A stretch of DNA of 64,000 nt, taken from positions 496,001 to 560,000 of the forward strand of contig NZ_FMZF01000001.1 in NCBI RefSeq assembly GCF_900102745.1, read 5' to 3'. The position numbers and the translations under genes are program-made. Below the pieces are notes generated by a model that searched no databases, was not told the origin of the DNA, and saw nothing but the letters and a program-made list of their open reading frames with translations. Positions 19,932 to 30,235 of the stretch are shown here, in pieces; position 1 is the stretch's first letter; every line of letters begins with the position of its first letter. The stretch comes from Geodermatophilus telluris (lineage in GTDB: Bacteria; Actinomycetota; Actinomycetes; Mycobacteriales; Geodermatophilaceae).

Positions 19932-20663
19932 TCAGGTCATCATGCCGCGGCGGAAGCCGGTGGCCACCGCCTCGGCGCGGTCCTTGGCGCCGAGCTTGCG
20001 GAACAGCCGGCGCGCGTGGGTCTTGATGGTGTCCTCGGACAGGTAGAGCTCGCGGCCGATCTGGGCGTTGCTCTTGCCCTGGCTCATGCCGGTGAGCACC
20101 TGCATCTCGCGCATGGACAGAGCGACCGGCGGGGCGCTCTCGCGCACCGTCGTGCTCACCGCCCGGGGGCCCGCGCCGTTGAGCGGCGCCGCCCACGACG
20201 GGGCCGGGGCGCCCACCGAGGCCAGCGGCACCGGTGCGGCCGGCTGCGGGGGCCGGCCGTCGGCGCGCAGCCCCACCCGCGACAGGCCCAGGCCCATCTC
20301 GAGGGCGCTGGCGTCCCAGCGGAGGTACCCGCGGGCACCGACGGCGACGGCGGCTCGCACCGTCTCGGCGTCGTCGGGCGCGCCGAGCAGCAGCACCGGC
20401 ACGGTCGGGTGGGTGCGCAGCACCTGGGTGGCCACGGTCAGCCCGGTGTCGACCGCGCGCTGCGTGCCGACCAGCAGCACGTCGGGCTGGCGGGTGGCCA
20501 GCCGCTGGACCAGCGCGGTGGCGTCACCGACGACCTCGACCCGGCCGACGAACGGCAGGGCCACCAGGCGGGCGGCGACGTCGTCGCGGACACGGCGGCG
20601 CTCGTCGTACACCCACACGGTCGTGGCACCGTGGCCGGGACCGCGCATCCTGTCGTCGATCAC
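19932..20663 (-). CDS. BldM-like orphan response regulator
   Basis: 243 residues. The C-terminal HTH (LSMREMQVLTGMSQGKSNAQ, SEDTIKTHARRLFRKLGA, EAVATGFRRGM) closely follows Streptomyces BldM, a developmental regulator. The N-terminal receiver is degenerate: the phosphoacceptor position reads DVLLVGTQ, with Gly66 instead of Asp, and the acidic pocket is lost, so phosphorylation is not expected. A Pro/Ala linker of about 40 residues joins the domains. GTG 20663 has AGGAG at good spacing. It is divergent from a WhiB gene, and BldM is known in Streptomyces to heterodimerise with WhiI. Confidence 0.85.
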   Translation of the reverse strand: MIDDRMRGPGHGATTVWVYDERRRVRDDVAARLVALPFVGRVEVVGDATALVQRLATRQPDVLLVGTQRAVDTGLTVATQVLRTHPTVPVLLLGAPDDAETVRAAVAVGARGYLRWDASALEMGLGLSRVGLRADGRPPQPAAPVPLASVGAPAPSWAAPLNGAGPRAVSTTVRESAPPVALSMREMQVLTGMSQGKSNAQIGRELYLSEDTIKTHARRLFRKLGAKDRAEAVATGFRRGMMT

Positions 20664-20902
20664 TGCAGCTCCTGTCCTCCCCCGGCCGTGCGGGCGTGGG
20701 GTCACTCGACCCGGGTAACGGCGCGGCCTGCAGCCACCATGAGCGACCGCCCGGGGCGGCAACAGCCGTGCTCACCCTGCGGGGGGAGACGGTGGGCGGG
20801 AAAATGTCGGGCCCCACTGTGTTTGGCCCCCGGGACCCTCGGGCACCGGCTCCCGTGCAGCCGGACCGCCCCCTCCGGCTCGCCGAGCCGAGGAGGACAC
20901 AG

Positions 20903-21202
20903 ATGGCTGACATCCGCCGACTGCCGACACCCGTGGCCGAGGTGTGGGACTGGCAGCTGCACGGCGCGTGCCGTGGTGAGAGCACCGCCCTGTTCTTCCA
21001 CCCGGACGGCGAGCGGGGCCCGGCCCGGGCCCGCCGCCAGGCAGCCGCCAAGGCCGTGTGCGCCCAGTGCCCGGTGGTCGACGCCTGCCTCAAGCACGCG
21101 CTCAGCGTCCGCGAGCCCTACGGGGTCTGGGGCGGGATGAGCGAGGAGGAGCGGGCCCGGCTGATCGCCGCGGAGCCCGCCGCCGTCGCCGCGGGGGTCT
21201 GA
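20903..21202 (+). CDS. WhiB-family iron-sulfur transcription factor (WhiB3 position)
   Basis: A 99-residue Wbl protein. The four [4Fe-4S] ligands are Cys23, Cys53, Cys56 and Cys62 (GACRGES, VCAQCPVVDAC), with the GVWGG turn at 74-78 and a basic/acidic tail. Its place between guaB and groEL1 equals that of whiB3 (Rv3416) in M. tuberculosis, a redox and developmental regulator that contacts SigA. AGGAGG precedes ATG 20903. A strong terminator follows. Confidence 0.92.
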   Translation: MADIRRLPTPVAEVWDWQLHGACRGESTALFFHPDGERGPARARRQAAAKAVCAQCPVVDACLKHALSVREPYGVWGGMSEEERARLIAAEPAAVAAGV

Positions 21203-21213
21203 GCACCACAGAG

Positions 21214-21261
21214 ACGCCGAGAGGGCCGGTCCAGCAGCTGCTGGACCGGCCCTCTCGGCGT
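21214..21261 (+). terminator. 24-bp perfect stem after whiB
   Basis: Loopless inverted repeat centred on CAGCAG/CTGCTG, ending in TTCTCC. It terminates the WhiB transcript. Confidence 0.85.
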
Positions 21262-21285
21262 TCTCCCGGGCGACACCGCGCGAGG

Positions 21286-21350
21286 CGTCCTCCCGCACCG
21301 CAGCGCGTCCCACCCGACCGTGCACCGTCGGGTGGGACGCGCCACGATCA
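21286..21350 (+). repeat. Dispersed repeat family B, copy 1
   Basis: 65 bases matching 35006-35070. Both share CCGCACCGCAGCGCGTCC and end in CACGATCA/GACGATCA. The core folds as GCGTCCCACCCGAC with GTCGGGTGGGACGC. The C of the left arm that is G in copy 2 is matched by a G-to-C change in the right arm. Confidence 0.85.
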
Positions 21351-21353
21351 GCG

Positions 21354-21417
21354 GAAGGACCTCCCTGCCCCCCACCGCTCGCACGCTCGCGGCGGGACCC
21401 TGCAGGGAGGCCGTCCC
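21354..21417 (+). repeat. Dispersed hairpin repeat family A, copy 5
   Basis: It starts GAAGGACCTCCCTGC and ends GCAGGGAGGCCGTCCC, with outer arms CCTCCCTGC/GCAGGGAGG around a core containing CGCTCGCGGCGGGACC. It abuts repeat B copy 1 and lies between the convergent whiB and groEL1 genes. Confidence 0.85.
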
Positions 21418-21438
21418 GTCACCGTCGCGCGGGCGACC

Positions 21439-23160
<1,722 letters not shown>

Positions 23161-23162
23161 GG

Positions 23163-23235
23163 GTGACGTGCTGGAACGGCCTCGTCCAGAGGCTCGTCCC
23201 GAGCTCGCGAGAGATGAGGAGGACGAGGTCCTTCT
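23163..23235 (+). repeat. Dispersed hairpin repeat family A, copy 1
   Basis: GTGACGTGCTGGAACGGCC at one end and GGTCCTTCT at the other, the latter overlapping the groES stop codon. Outer arms CCTCGTCC/GGACGAGG; core CCCGAGCTCGCGAG. The first 20 bases match copy 2 at 55754 almost exactly. Confidence 0.85.
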
Positions 23236-23542
23236 ACTTCTCCACGACGGCGAGCAGGTCGCGGGCGGAGAGCACCAGGTACTCCTCGCCGGCGTACTTG
23301 ACCTCGGTGCCGCCGTACTTCGAGTAGATGACGACGTCGCCGACGTTGACGTCGAGCGGGACGCGGTTGCCGTTGTCGTCGATGCGGCCGGGGCCCACGG
23401 CGATGACCGTGCCCTCCTGCGGCTTCTCCTTGGCGGTGTCCGGGATGACCAGGCCGGAGGCGGTGGTCGTCTCGGCCTCGTTGGCCTGGACCACGACGCG
23501 GTCCTCGAGCGGCTTGATGGTGACCTTGGTAGCGGTCGTCAC
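23234..23542 (-). CDS. groES: Co-chaperonin GroES
   Basis: 102 residues. The beta-barrel core is [18 protein letters not shown], the mobile loop region [20 protein letters not shown], and the C-terminus [16 protein letters not shown]. It caps the GroEL ring. The GTG start at 23542 follows GAAGGGGGCG. A CIRCE operator about 105 bases upstream places it under HrcA heat-shock repression. Confidence 0.97.
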   Translation of the reverse strand: MTTATKVTIKPLEDRVVVQANEAETTTASGLVIPDTAKEKPQEGTVIAVGPGRIDDNGNRVPLDVNVGDVVIYSKYGGTEVKYAGEEYLVLSARDLLAVVEK

Positions 23543-23644
23543 GAGGTGACGCCCCCTTCGGGATCGGACGGCTGGGTGGCTTGCACGTTGTGGCACGAGG
23601 CCTGGGCCTGCCGTCGCGGGGGTCAGGCGCCGACCCGTGTCGTT

Positions 23645-23671
23645 TTGGCACTCTACCCACGAGAGTGCCAG
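23645..23671. promoter_or_regulatory. CIRCE operator (HrcA binding site)
   Basis: TTGGCACTC, 9 bases, GAGTGCCAG. The CIRCE consensus is TTAGCACTC-N9-GAGTGCTAA; here the A/T at the third position of each arm is changed to the complementary G/C, so the inverted symmetry is kept. It sits upstream of groES. Confidence 0.93.
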
Positions 23672-23725
23672 CCACTCAACCGGGTCCACCCCCCGGGCGA
23701 GGGGACGCTGCGGGAGGCTGGCGCG

Positions 23726-24934
23726 GTGCCCGAGCCGACCGCCGTCGCCCTGCTGCGGACTCCCGAGGGGAGCGCGGCCGTCGCGCGGGCCACGGCCCTG
23801 CTGACCGAGGGCGCCGACGTGCTCGCCGGGGTCGCCCGGCTGCGCGCCGAGGTCGGCACGGAACTGGCCGGTCCCGCGTGGGAGCTGGCCCGGCTGCGGG
23901 CGCGTGCGCGGCCGGTCTTCGGCGCCGACGCCGACGTGCTGTTCCTGACCGCCGACACCCTCGAGCAGGCCGGCCGGCCGGAGCTCGCCGCCCGCCGTGC
24001 CGCCCGGCTGCTGGCTGACGGCACCGACTCCGCCGCCGACCTCGGCTGCGCCGCCGGCACCGACACGGTGGCCCTGGCCCGGGCCGGCGCGCGCGTGCTC
24101 GCCGTCGACCGCGACCCCGTGGCCCGGGAGCTGACCGCCGCGAACGCGGCCGCGCTCGGGGTGGACGGCGACGTGTGGGTGGTCGCCGGTGACGTCGTCG
24201 AGCTGGTGGCCGCCGCCCGCGGGGGCGAGGTGGCCGGCTGCGGCGCCGCCGTGCTCGACCCGGCCCGGCGGGCGGGCGGGCGCCGGCAGCTCGATCCCGA
24301 CCGCTGGTCGCCGCCGTGGTCGACGGTCGCGACGCTGCTGGACCGGGTGCCGCGCGCGGTGGTCAAGGTGGCGCCGGGCCTGGACCACGAGCGGGTCCCC
24401 GCGGGCGTGGAGGCCGAGTGGGTGTCGGTGCGCGGCTCGATCGTCGAGGCGCTGCTGTGGGGCACCGGCGTCGCGGCGGTGTGGCGGCGGGCGACCGTCG
24501 TCCGCGACGGGGCGGTGCACGAGCTGACCGCCGACGCCGACCCCGGACCGGCCGACGCCGGCCCCGTGCGCGGGTGGCTGCACGAGCCCGACCCGGCGGT
24601 GATCCGGTCGGGCCTGGTGTCACCGGTGGCCGCCGGGCTGGACGCGACGCTGGTCGACCCGACCATCGCCTACCTGACCTCCGACGCGGCGGCCGGCTCC
24701 CCGTGGGTGACCTCCTACCGGGTCGACGAGGTGCTGCCGTTCCACCTCAAGCGGCTGCGGGCGCTGCTGCGGGCCCGCGGCGTGGGCCGGGTCGTGGTGA
24801 AGAAGCGCGGCTCGGCCATCGAGCCGGAGACCCTCGCCCGGCAGCTGCGCGGCCCGGGCACCGGGACGGCGACCGTCGTCGTCACCCGGGTGGCCGGTGC
24901 CCCCACCGCGCTCGTCTGCGACGTCGCGGGCTGA
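23726..24934 (+). CDS. Class I SAM methyltransferase with THUMP-like C-terminal domain
   Basis: 402 residues. An all-helical N-terminal region ([20 protein letters not shown]) precedes a Rossmann methyltransferase core with the SAM motif [16 protein letters not shown] near residue 105, followed by [18 protein letters not shown]. An unusual VLDPARR replaces the NPPY motif of N6/N2 RNA methyltransferases. The C-terminus ([29 protein letters not shown]) is THUMP-like, suggesting an RNA substrate. GTG 23726 follows GGGAGG. It is divergent from groES, so it shares the CIRCE-containing intergenic region. Confidence 0.85.
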   Translation: MPEPTAVALLRTPEGSAAVARATALLTEGADVLAGVARLRAEVGTELAGPAWELARLRARARPVFGADADVLFLTADTLEQAGRPELAARRAARLLADGTDSAADLGCAAGTDTVALARAGARVLAVDRDPVARELTAANAAALGVDGDVWVVAGDVVELVAAARGGEVAGCGAAVLDPARRAGGRRQLDPDRWSPPWSTVATLLDRVPRAVVKVAPGLDHERVPAGVEAEWVSVRGSIVEALLWGTGVAAVWRRATVVRDGAVHELTADADPGPADAGPVRGWLHEPDPAVIRSGLVSPVAAGLDATLVDPTIAYLTSDAAAGSPWVTSYRVDEVLPFHLKRLRALLRARGVGRVVVKKRGSAIEPETLARQLRGPGTGTATVVVTRVAGAPTALVCDVAG

Positions 24935-24984
24935 CGCGTGCCGTGCCGCGGTAACGGCCGGTGGCGACCGGACATGCGGAGGGC

Positions 24985-25604
<620 letters not shown>

Positions 25605-25608
<4 letters not shown>

Positions 25609-26408
25609 CCGCCACTGACGAGCGACTGTCCGACGCGGCGCTGGTCGACGACGCCGACCTGCCCGACCTCCCGCCGTCCTTCCTCCGGACTGCCCGCGAG
25701 GTGGCGGCCACCTCCGCCGGGCCGGCCACCGTCGTGCCGTTCCGCGCGCCCGCCCGGTCCCGGCGGCGGCTCGCCGTCGGGACCGTCGCCGCGGCCGGCG
25801 CCGCCGCCGCGCTGGTCCTCGTACCCGGGGGCACGGCACCCCGGGCCGTCGCGGACTACGCCTACGTCCCCGACCGCGCGGCGCCGGCGGCGCAGGCCGC
25901 ACTGGTCGCGGCCTGCACCGAGGCCCTCGCCCGGACGGCGGACGGGGACGGCACGTCCTGGGCGGCGGAGCACCCGTTCGACCCCGCCGAGCAACGACCG
26001 GCCGTGGTCGACGTCCGCGGACCGTGGGGCCTGACCGTCCTGGTCGGCGGTGGCACGGTCGGCGACTGCCTGTCCGGCCCGGACGGGGTGGTGGGGACCG
26101 CGCGCCAGGAGCTGCGGAGCTCGCTCAGCAGCGCACCGGCCGCCGGGGTGCGCACGGCCGGCCTGGGCACGACGCGCACGTCCGGGGGCGGGGACCGGGA
26201 CGGCTCGACCGCCTACGGCCGCAGCGCTCCCGACGTCGCGGCCGTGGAACTGGTCCTGCCGGGCCGGGAGGTCGTCACGGCCACCGTGGCGGACGGCTGG
26301 TGGGCCGCGTGGTGGCCGGGGGCCACCGACGACGACCGCGCCGTCCGGGTCCGCGTCACCGACGGGGCCGGGCTCGTGACGACGTCCGCCCTCGCGGACA
26401 CCTACTGA
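25605..26408 (+). CDS. Single-pass membrane protein paired with the ECF sigma factor
   Basis: 267 residues. A cytoplasmic N-terminus (LVDDADLPDLPPSFLRTARE) of about 55 residues is followed by one hydrophobic segment ([20 protein letters not shown], about 58-77) and an extracytoplasmic C-terminal domain with GPWGLTVLVGGGTVGDCLSG. By position and topology it is a candidate anti-sigma factor. It lacks the HxxxCxxC zinc motif, so assignment rests on context alone. Start GTG overlaps the sigma stop (GTGA). Confidence 0.75.
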
Positions 26409-26413
26409 CCGGG

Positions 26414-26446
26414 TGAGGGAGGGGGCGCCGTCCCCTCCCTCCCTCA
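26414..26446. terminator. Hairpin between convergent genes
   Basis: TGAGGGAGGG pairs with CCCTCCCTCA, extended past one bulged T. It overlaps the tsaD stop codon and probably serves both strands. Confidence 0.6.
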
Positions 26447-27484
26447 GGGGGTGACGACCTCGATCGGCAGCGAGCTGTCGGCGCCCAGGTCGGGCGCGGA
26501 GGGCTCGACGCCGGCCGCCACCAGCCGCGAGCCCAGCGCCGCGACCATCGCGCCGTTGTCGGTGCACAGCCTCGGACTGGGCACCCGCAGCACGATCCCG
26601 GCCGCCGCGCAGCGCTCCTCGGCCAGCGCCCGCAACCGCGAGTTGGCCGCCACTCCCCCGCCGAGCACCAGGTGGTCGACACCGTGGTCGCGGCAGGCGC
26701 GCACCGCCTTGGCGGTGAGCACGTCGGCCACCGCCTCCTGGAAGGAGGCGGCGACGTCGGCCACCGGCACCGGCTCCCCGGCCCGCTGCCGGGCCTCGAC
26801 CCAGCGCGCCACGGCGGTCTTGAGCCCGGAGAACGAGAAGTCGTAGGGCGCGTCGCGGGGACCGGTGAGCCCGCGCGGGAAGTCGACGGCCGCCGGGTCG
26901 CCCTCGCGGGCGGCCCGGTCGATCGGCGGGCCGCCGGGGAAGGGCAGGCCGAGCACCCGGGCGACCTTGTCGAACGCCTCCCCGGCGGCGTCGTCGACCG
27001 TGCGGCCCAGCGAGGTCACCTCCCGGGAGAGGTCGGGCACCAGCAGCAGCGAGCTGTGCCCGCCGGAGACCAGCAGCGCCAGGGACGGCTCGGCGAGCTC
27101 GCCGTGCTGCAGCTCGTCGACGGCGACGTGCGCGGCCAGGTGGTTGACCCCGTACAGCGGCACGTCCAGCGCCAGCGCGTACGCCTTGGCCGCCGCCAGC
27201 CCGACCAGCAGCGCGCCGGTCAGCCCCGGCCCGGCGGTGACCGCGACGGCGTCGACGTCGGACGCCGCCACCCCGGCCTCGGCCAGCGCGCGGTGCACCG
27301 TCGGCACCATGGCCTCCAGGTGGGCCCGGGAGGCGATCTCGGGCACCACCCCGCCGAAGCGCTCGTGCTCGGCCACCGAGGTGGCCAGCGCGTCGGCCAG
27401 CAGCGTCCGCCCGCGCACGACGCCGACCCCCGTCTCGTCGCACGAGGTCTCGAACCCGACGACCAGCGGCTCGCTCGGCGTCAT
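26444..27484 (-). CDS. tsaD: tRNA N6-threonylcarbamoyladenosine transferase
   Basis: 346 residues (Kae1/Gcp/TsaD). With TsaB and TsaE it transfers the threonylcarbamoyl group to A37 of ANN-decoding tRNAs. The ASKHA start is [15 protein letters not shown]; metal ligands are in HLAAHV (His115, His119); [20 protein letters not shown] and CTDNGAM are also typical. It lies 67 bases after rimI; that linker is rich in GAGCGA-type repeats with no gene in it. Confidence 0.97.
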   Translation of the reverse strand: MTPSEPLVVGFETSCDETGVGVVRGRTLLADALATSVAEHERFGGVVPEIASRAHLEAMVPTVHRALAEAGVAASDVDAVAVTAGPGLTGALLVGLAAAKAYALALDVPLYGVNHLAAHVAVDELQHGELAEPSLALLVSGGHSSLLLVPDLSREVTSLGRTVDDAAGEAFDKVARVLGLPFPGGPPIDRAAREGDPAAVDFPRGLTGPRDAPYDFSFSGLKTAVARWVEARQRAGEPVPVADVAASFQEAVADVLTAKAVRACRDHGVDHLVLGGGVAANSRLRALAEERCAAAGIVLRVPSPRLCTDNGAMVAALGSRLVAAGVEPSAPDLGADSSLPIEVVTP

Positions 27485-27551
27485 CGACCGCTCCCGCGGT
27501 CGCTCCGCTCCTCGCTCGCAGAGCTCGCTGCGATGCTCACTCCCTGTCCGC

Positions 27552-28016
27552 TCACCGCCGCACCTCCCGCCTCATCACGACCGCGTCCGTCCCGCTCGGC
27601 TGGTAGTAGCGCGGCCGCCGGCCGATCTCGGTGAACCCCCGCCGCCGGTAGAGCCCCTGCGCCACGGGGTTGTCGGCGCGCACCTCCAGCAGCACGACCG
27701 GGCTGCGGCGGTCGGCCTCGGTGAGCAGCGCGTCGAGCAGCTGCGCGCCGATCCCCTCCCCCTGCCGGGCCCCCGCGACCCCGATCGTGGCCACGTGCGC
27801 CTCGTCGGCGTAGGCGATCAGGCCCGCGTAGCCGACGACGGTCCCGCCGTCCCCGTCCGCGGTGTCGACGGCGACCAGGTAGTGCCGGGTGTCGGTGCGG
27901 GCGAGCTCGTCGCGGTACATCGCGCGGGTCCAGGTGTCGGGCGCGAAGAGCTCCTCCTCCAGCGCCAGGACCGCGTCGAGGTCGGCCAGCCGCATCGGCC
28001 GCAACCGCACGCTCAC
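27552..28016 (-). CDS. rimI: Ribosomal protein alanine acetyltransferase-like GNAT
   Basis: A 154-residue GNAT N-acetyltransferase: [20 protein letters not shown], the acetyl-CoA loop [19 protein letters not shown], and [20 protein letters not shown]. RimI acetylates the N-terminus of ribosomal protein S18 in E. coli; actinobacterial RimI can have wider substrates. The GTG start overlaps tsaB (GTGA), preserving the tsaB-rimI-tsaD order of mycobacteria. Confidence 0.93.
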   Translation of the reverse strand: MSVRLRPMRLADLDAVLALEEELFAPDTWTRAMYRDELARTDTRHYLVAVDTADGDGGTVVGYAGLIAYADEAHVATIGVAGARQGEGIGAQLLDALLTEADRRSPVVLLEVRADNPVAQGLYRRRGFTEIGRRPRYYQPSGTDAVVMRREVRR

Positions 28017-28651
28017 GACGTCGTCACCGGCTTGAACGACGTCGGCGGAACCGCGTCGGGACGGCGCAGGTACAGCGGCACCAGCGGCCCGGCGGACGAC
28101 GGGTCGTCGAGCAGCGGCCCGGCCGCGCGCAGCAGGCCGGCCGTCGTCACCTCGGCCGGGGTGACCGGCGCGCGCAGCCGCTCGGCGAACCGCGGGTCGC
28201 CGACCAGCGGGCCGGTCAGCCGGGCGTCCTCCGGGCGGACGACGCCGGGCCCGTCCACCCGCGCCCCGGCCGCGTCGTAGGCGGCCCAGTAGACCTCCTT
28301 GCGGCGGGCGTCGGTCACCACCGTCCGCTCCCCGGACCCGACCGCGTCGAGCGAGCAGACGCCGACCGCGGGCACACCGCGGGCGTCGGCCAGCGCCGCG
28401 GCGGTGACCACGCCGACCCGCAGCCCGGTGAACGGCCCGGGGCCGAGCCCCGCGACCACGACGTCGACGTCGGCCAGCGCGACGCCGGCCGCGGCGAGCG
28501 CCTCGCGCACCGCGGGGACCAGGAGCTCGGCGTGCCGGTTGCCCGAGGGCACCGCCCGCTCGGCGAGCACCTCGACGGCGCCGTCGGCCGGCCGGCGGGC
28601 GACCCCGGCGACCAGGGTGGGGGTCGCGGTGTCGAGGGCGAGGACGAGCAC
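28013..28651 (-). CDS. tsaB: tRNA t6A biosynthesis protein TsaB
   Basis: A 212-residue ASKHA-fold scaffold (YeaZ) that dimerises with TsaD: VLVLALDTATPTLVAGVARR, GPGPFTGLRVGVVTAAALAD and VGVCSLDAVG are typical. It has no ribosome site. TAACCT, 8 bases before the GTG and overlapping the stop of the Nudix gene, may provide a leaderless start inside the operon. Confidence 0.95.
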   Translation of the reverse strand: MLVLALDTATPTLVAGVARRPADGAVEVLAERAVPSGNRHAELLVPAVREALAAAGVALADVDVVVAGLGPGPFTGLRVGVVTAAALADARGVPAVGVCSLDAVGSGERTVVTDARRKEVYWAAYDAAGARVDGPGVVRPEDARLTGPLVGDPRFAERLRAPVTPAEVTTAGLLRAAGPLLDDPSSAGPLVPLYLRRPDAVPPTSFKPVTTS

Positions 28652-28659
28652 GGGACGCC

Positions 28660-28665
28660 AGGTTA
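28660..28665 (-). promoter_or_regulatory. Candidate -10 for leaderless tsaB
   Basis: TAACCT, 8 bases, GTG 28651. Its TAA is also the stop codon of the Nudix gene. Confidence 0.4.
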
Positions 28666-29061
28666 GTCCGGCCCGGCGAGCCGCTCGACCAGGTCGGCGT
28701 AGGAGGGGTGGGCCAGCGCCAGGCCGCGCGCCTCGCCGGCGGTGACCCACCGCAGCTCGTCGTGCTCGTGCGGCTGGAGGTTGCGCGGCTCGCCCTCCCA
28801 GGTGCGCACGGCGTAGACGGCGAGGTGCAGGTCGTCCTCGGTCACCCGCAGCACCGGCTCGCCGTCCACCCCGGTCGCCTCGACGCCGATCTCCTCGCGC
28901 AGCTCGCGCAGCAGAGCGGCGCGCTCGTCCTCCCCCGGCTCGACGTGCCCGCCGACGACGTCCCAGACACCGGGGTACCAGCGGCGGCCCCGCGAGCGGT
29001 GTCCCAGCAGCACCCGGGGGCCGGACACCAGCACCCCGGCCACCACCCGGTGCGCACTCAC
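28663..29061 (-). CDS. Nudix hydrolase
   Basis: 132 residues with a complete Nudix box, GGHVEPGEDERAALLRELRE followed by EIGV (GX5EX7REUXEEXGU). The N-terminal strand VVAGVLVSGPRVLLGHRSRG and WDVVGG match NTP-pyrophosphatase-type Nudix enzymes; the substrate cannot be told. It is inserted between tsaE and tsaB with a 4-base overlap to tsaE (GTGA). Together with the neighbouring uracil-DNA glycosylase it could form a nucleotide-sanitation pair. Confidence 0.9.
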   Translation of the reverse strand: MSAHRVVAGVLVSGPRVLLGHRSRGRRWYPGVWDVVGGHVEPGEDERAALLRELREEIGVEATGVDGEPVLRVTEDDLHLAVYAVRTWEGEPRNLQPHEHDELRWVTAGEARGLALAHPSYADLVERLAGPD

Positions 29062-29507
29062 GCGTCCAGCCGCCGCTCCCAGCCCGGGCCGTGCGGCACG
29101 AGGACGGCGGTGCGGACGTCGTCCTCGCGCCGGTCGAGCCGCACCTCCAGGTGCTCGTCGGCGAGCTGCTCGACCAGCCCCGCGCCCCACTCGACGACGG
29201 TCACCGACTCCTCCGCCGAGGCGTCCAGGTCGAGGTCGTCCACGTCGGCCACGCTGCCCAGGCGGTAGGCGTCCACGTGCACCAGCGGCAGCCGCCCGCC
29301 GCGGTGCACGCGGGCGATGACGAAGGTCGGCGAGGTGACCGGCTCGGTCACCCCCAGCGCCGCGCCCAGGCCCTGGGTGAGCGCGGTCTTGCCGGCGCCG
29401 AGCGGGCCGGTGAGCACCACCAGGTCGCCGGGGACGACGGCGGCGGCGAGCGCGGCGCCCAGCGCCCGGGTGTCCTCGGGGCCGGGCAGGACGTGCTCGC
29501 GCCTCAC
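29058..29507 (-). CDS. tsaE: tRNA t6A ATPase TsaE
   Basis: A 149-residue P-loop ATPase (YjeE). Walker A is LTGPLGAGKTALTQGLGAAL, then TSPTFVIARV, HVDAYRL and the Walker B-like VVEWGAGL. It drives turnover of the TsaBD complex. The GTG start overlaps the end of the uracil-DNA glycosylase gene. In mycobacteria tsaE normally follows alr directly; here glycosylase and hydrolase genes intervene. Confidence 0.94.
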   Translation of the reverse strand: MRREHVLPGPEDTRALGAALAAAVVPGDLVVLTGPLGAGKTALTQGLGAALGVTEPVTSPTFVIARVHRGGRLPLVHVDAYRLGSVADVDDLDLDASAEESVTVVEWGAGLVEQLADEHLEVRLDRREDDVRTAVLVPHGPGWERRLDA

Positions 29508-30133
29508 CGCAGGCCCGCCGCGACCGACGTCAGGTCCGCCAGCAGCCCGGCGCGCGGCGCGCCGTTCGGGCCGAACCGGATCGCCGCCGAGGGGTGGTAG
29601 GTGGCCCACACGGCCCGGCCCCCGACGTCGTGCGGGCGGCCGCGCGCCTCGGCCAGGACCGTCCTCGGGCCGAGGAACCACTTCGCCGACGACAGCCCGA
29701 GCGCCACGACCACCGGCGGGTCGAGCAGCTCGAGCTGGCGCCGCAGCCAGCCGCTGCAGCGGGCGACCTCGGGGGCCTTCGGCGTGCGGTTGGCCGGAGG
29801 CCGGCACTTCACGACGTTGAGCACCGCGGCGTCGGCGCGGTCCAGCCCGGCCTCGGCGAGCAGCAGGTCGAGCAGCTGCCCGGACCTCCCGACGAACGGC
29901 CGCCCGGTGTCGTCCTCGGTGGCGCCGGGCGCCTCCCCGACCAGGGCGAAGCGCGCCCGGCCGCGCACCGGCGGGTCACCGACGACGACGTGCTGCCGGG
30001 TCGCGGCCAGCTCCGGGCAGGCGACGCAGGGGCTCGCCGCGGCGGCGAGCGCCGGCCAGTCGGCGGCCGCGGCGGCAGCGCGAGCCACCTCCTCCGCGGC
30101 GGCGTCGAACCGGGGCGGACGGGGAGCGGCCAC
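29504..30133 (-). CDS. Family 4 (Fe-S) uracil-DNA glycosylase
   Basis: 209 residues. The UDG motif is GEAPGATEDDTGRPFVGRSG (67-86), motif 2 YHPSAAI, and four cysteines for a [4Fe-4S] cluster at 36, 39 (CVAC), 110 (VVKCRPP) and 126 (ARCSGWL). It removes uracil arising from cytosine deamination, a frequent lesion in high-GC DNA. GTG 30133 has TAGGGT six bases upstream and no ribosome site, so the mRNA may be leaderless; it would then be the first gene of the udg-tsaE-nudix-tsaB-rimI-tsaD operon. Confidence 0.93.
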   Translation of the reverse strand: MAAPRPPRFDAAAEEVARAAAAAADWPALAAAASPCVACPELAATRQHVVVGDPPVRGRARFALVGEAPGATEDDTGRPFVGRSGQLLDLLLAEAGLDRADAAVLNVVKCRPPANRTPKAPEVARCSGWLRRQLELLDPPVVVALGLSSAKWFLGPRTVLAEARGRPHDVGGRAVWATYHPSAAIRFGPNGAPRAGLLADLTSVAAGLR

Positions 30134-30139
30134 GCCCCG

Positions 30140-30145
30140 ACCCTA
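30140..30145 (-). promoter_or_regulatory. Candidate -10 for leaderless uracil-DNA glycosylase operon
   Basis: TAGGGT, 6 bases, GTG 30133, on the minus strand. Confidence 0.5.
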
Positions 30146-30235
30146 CGGGCGGGGGTGGCCGCCGGCCTCCGGGCTTCCGCCGGGGGCGCGGCGGTGCCAC
30201 CGTGGGCGCACGAGCCCGCGTCCCGAGGAGCCGCC

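Noticed and set aside
27485-27551. GAGCGA-rich linker between rimI and tsaD as a fourth repeat family
   Set aside because: The sequence is of the simple GAGC/CGAG kind seen throughout high-GC genomes and no second copy was found in the window.
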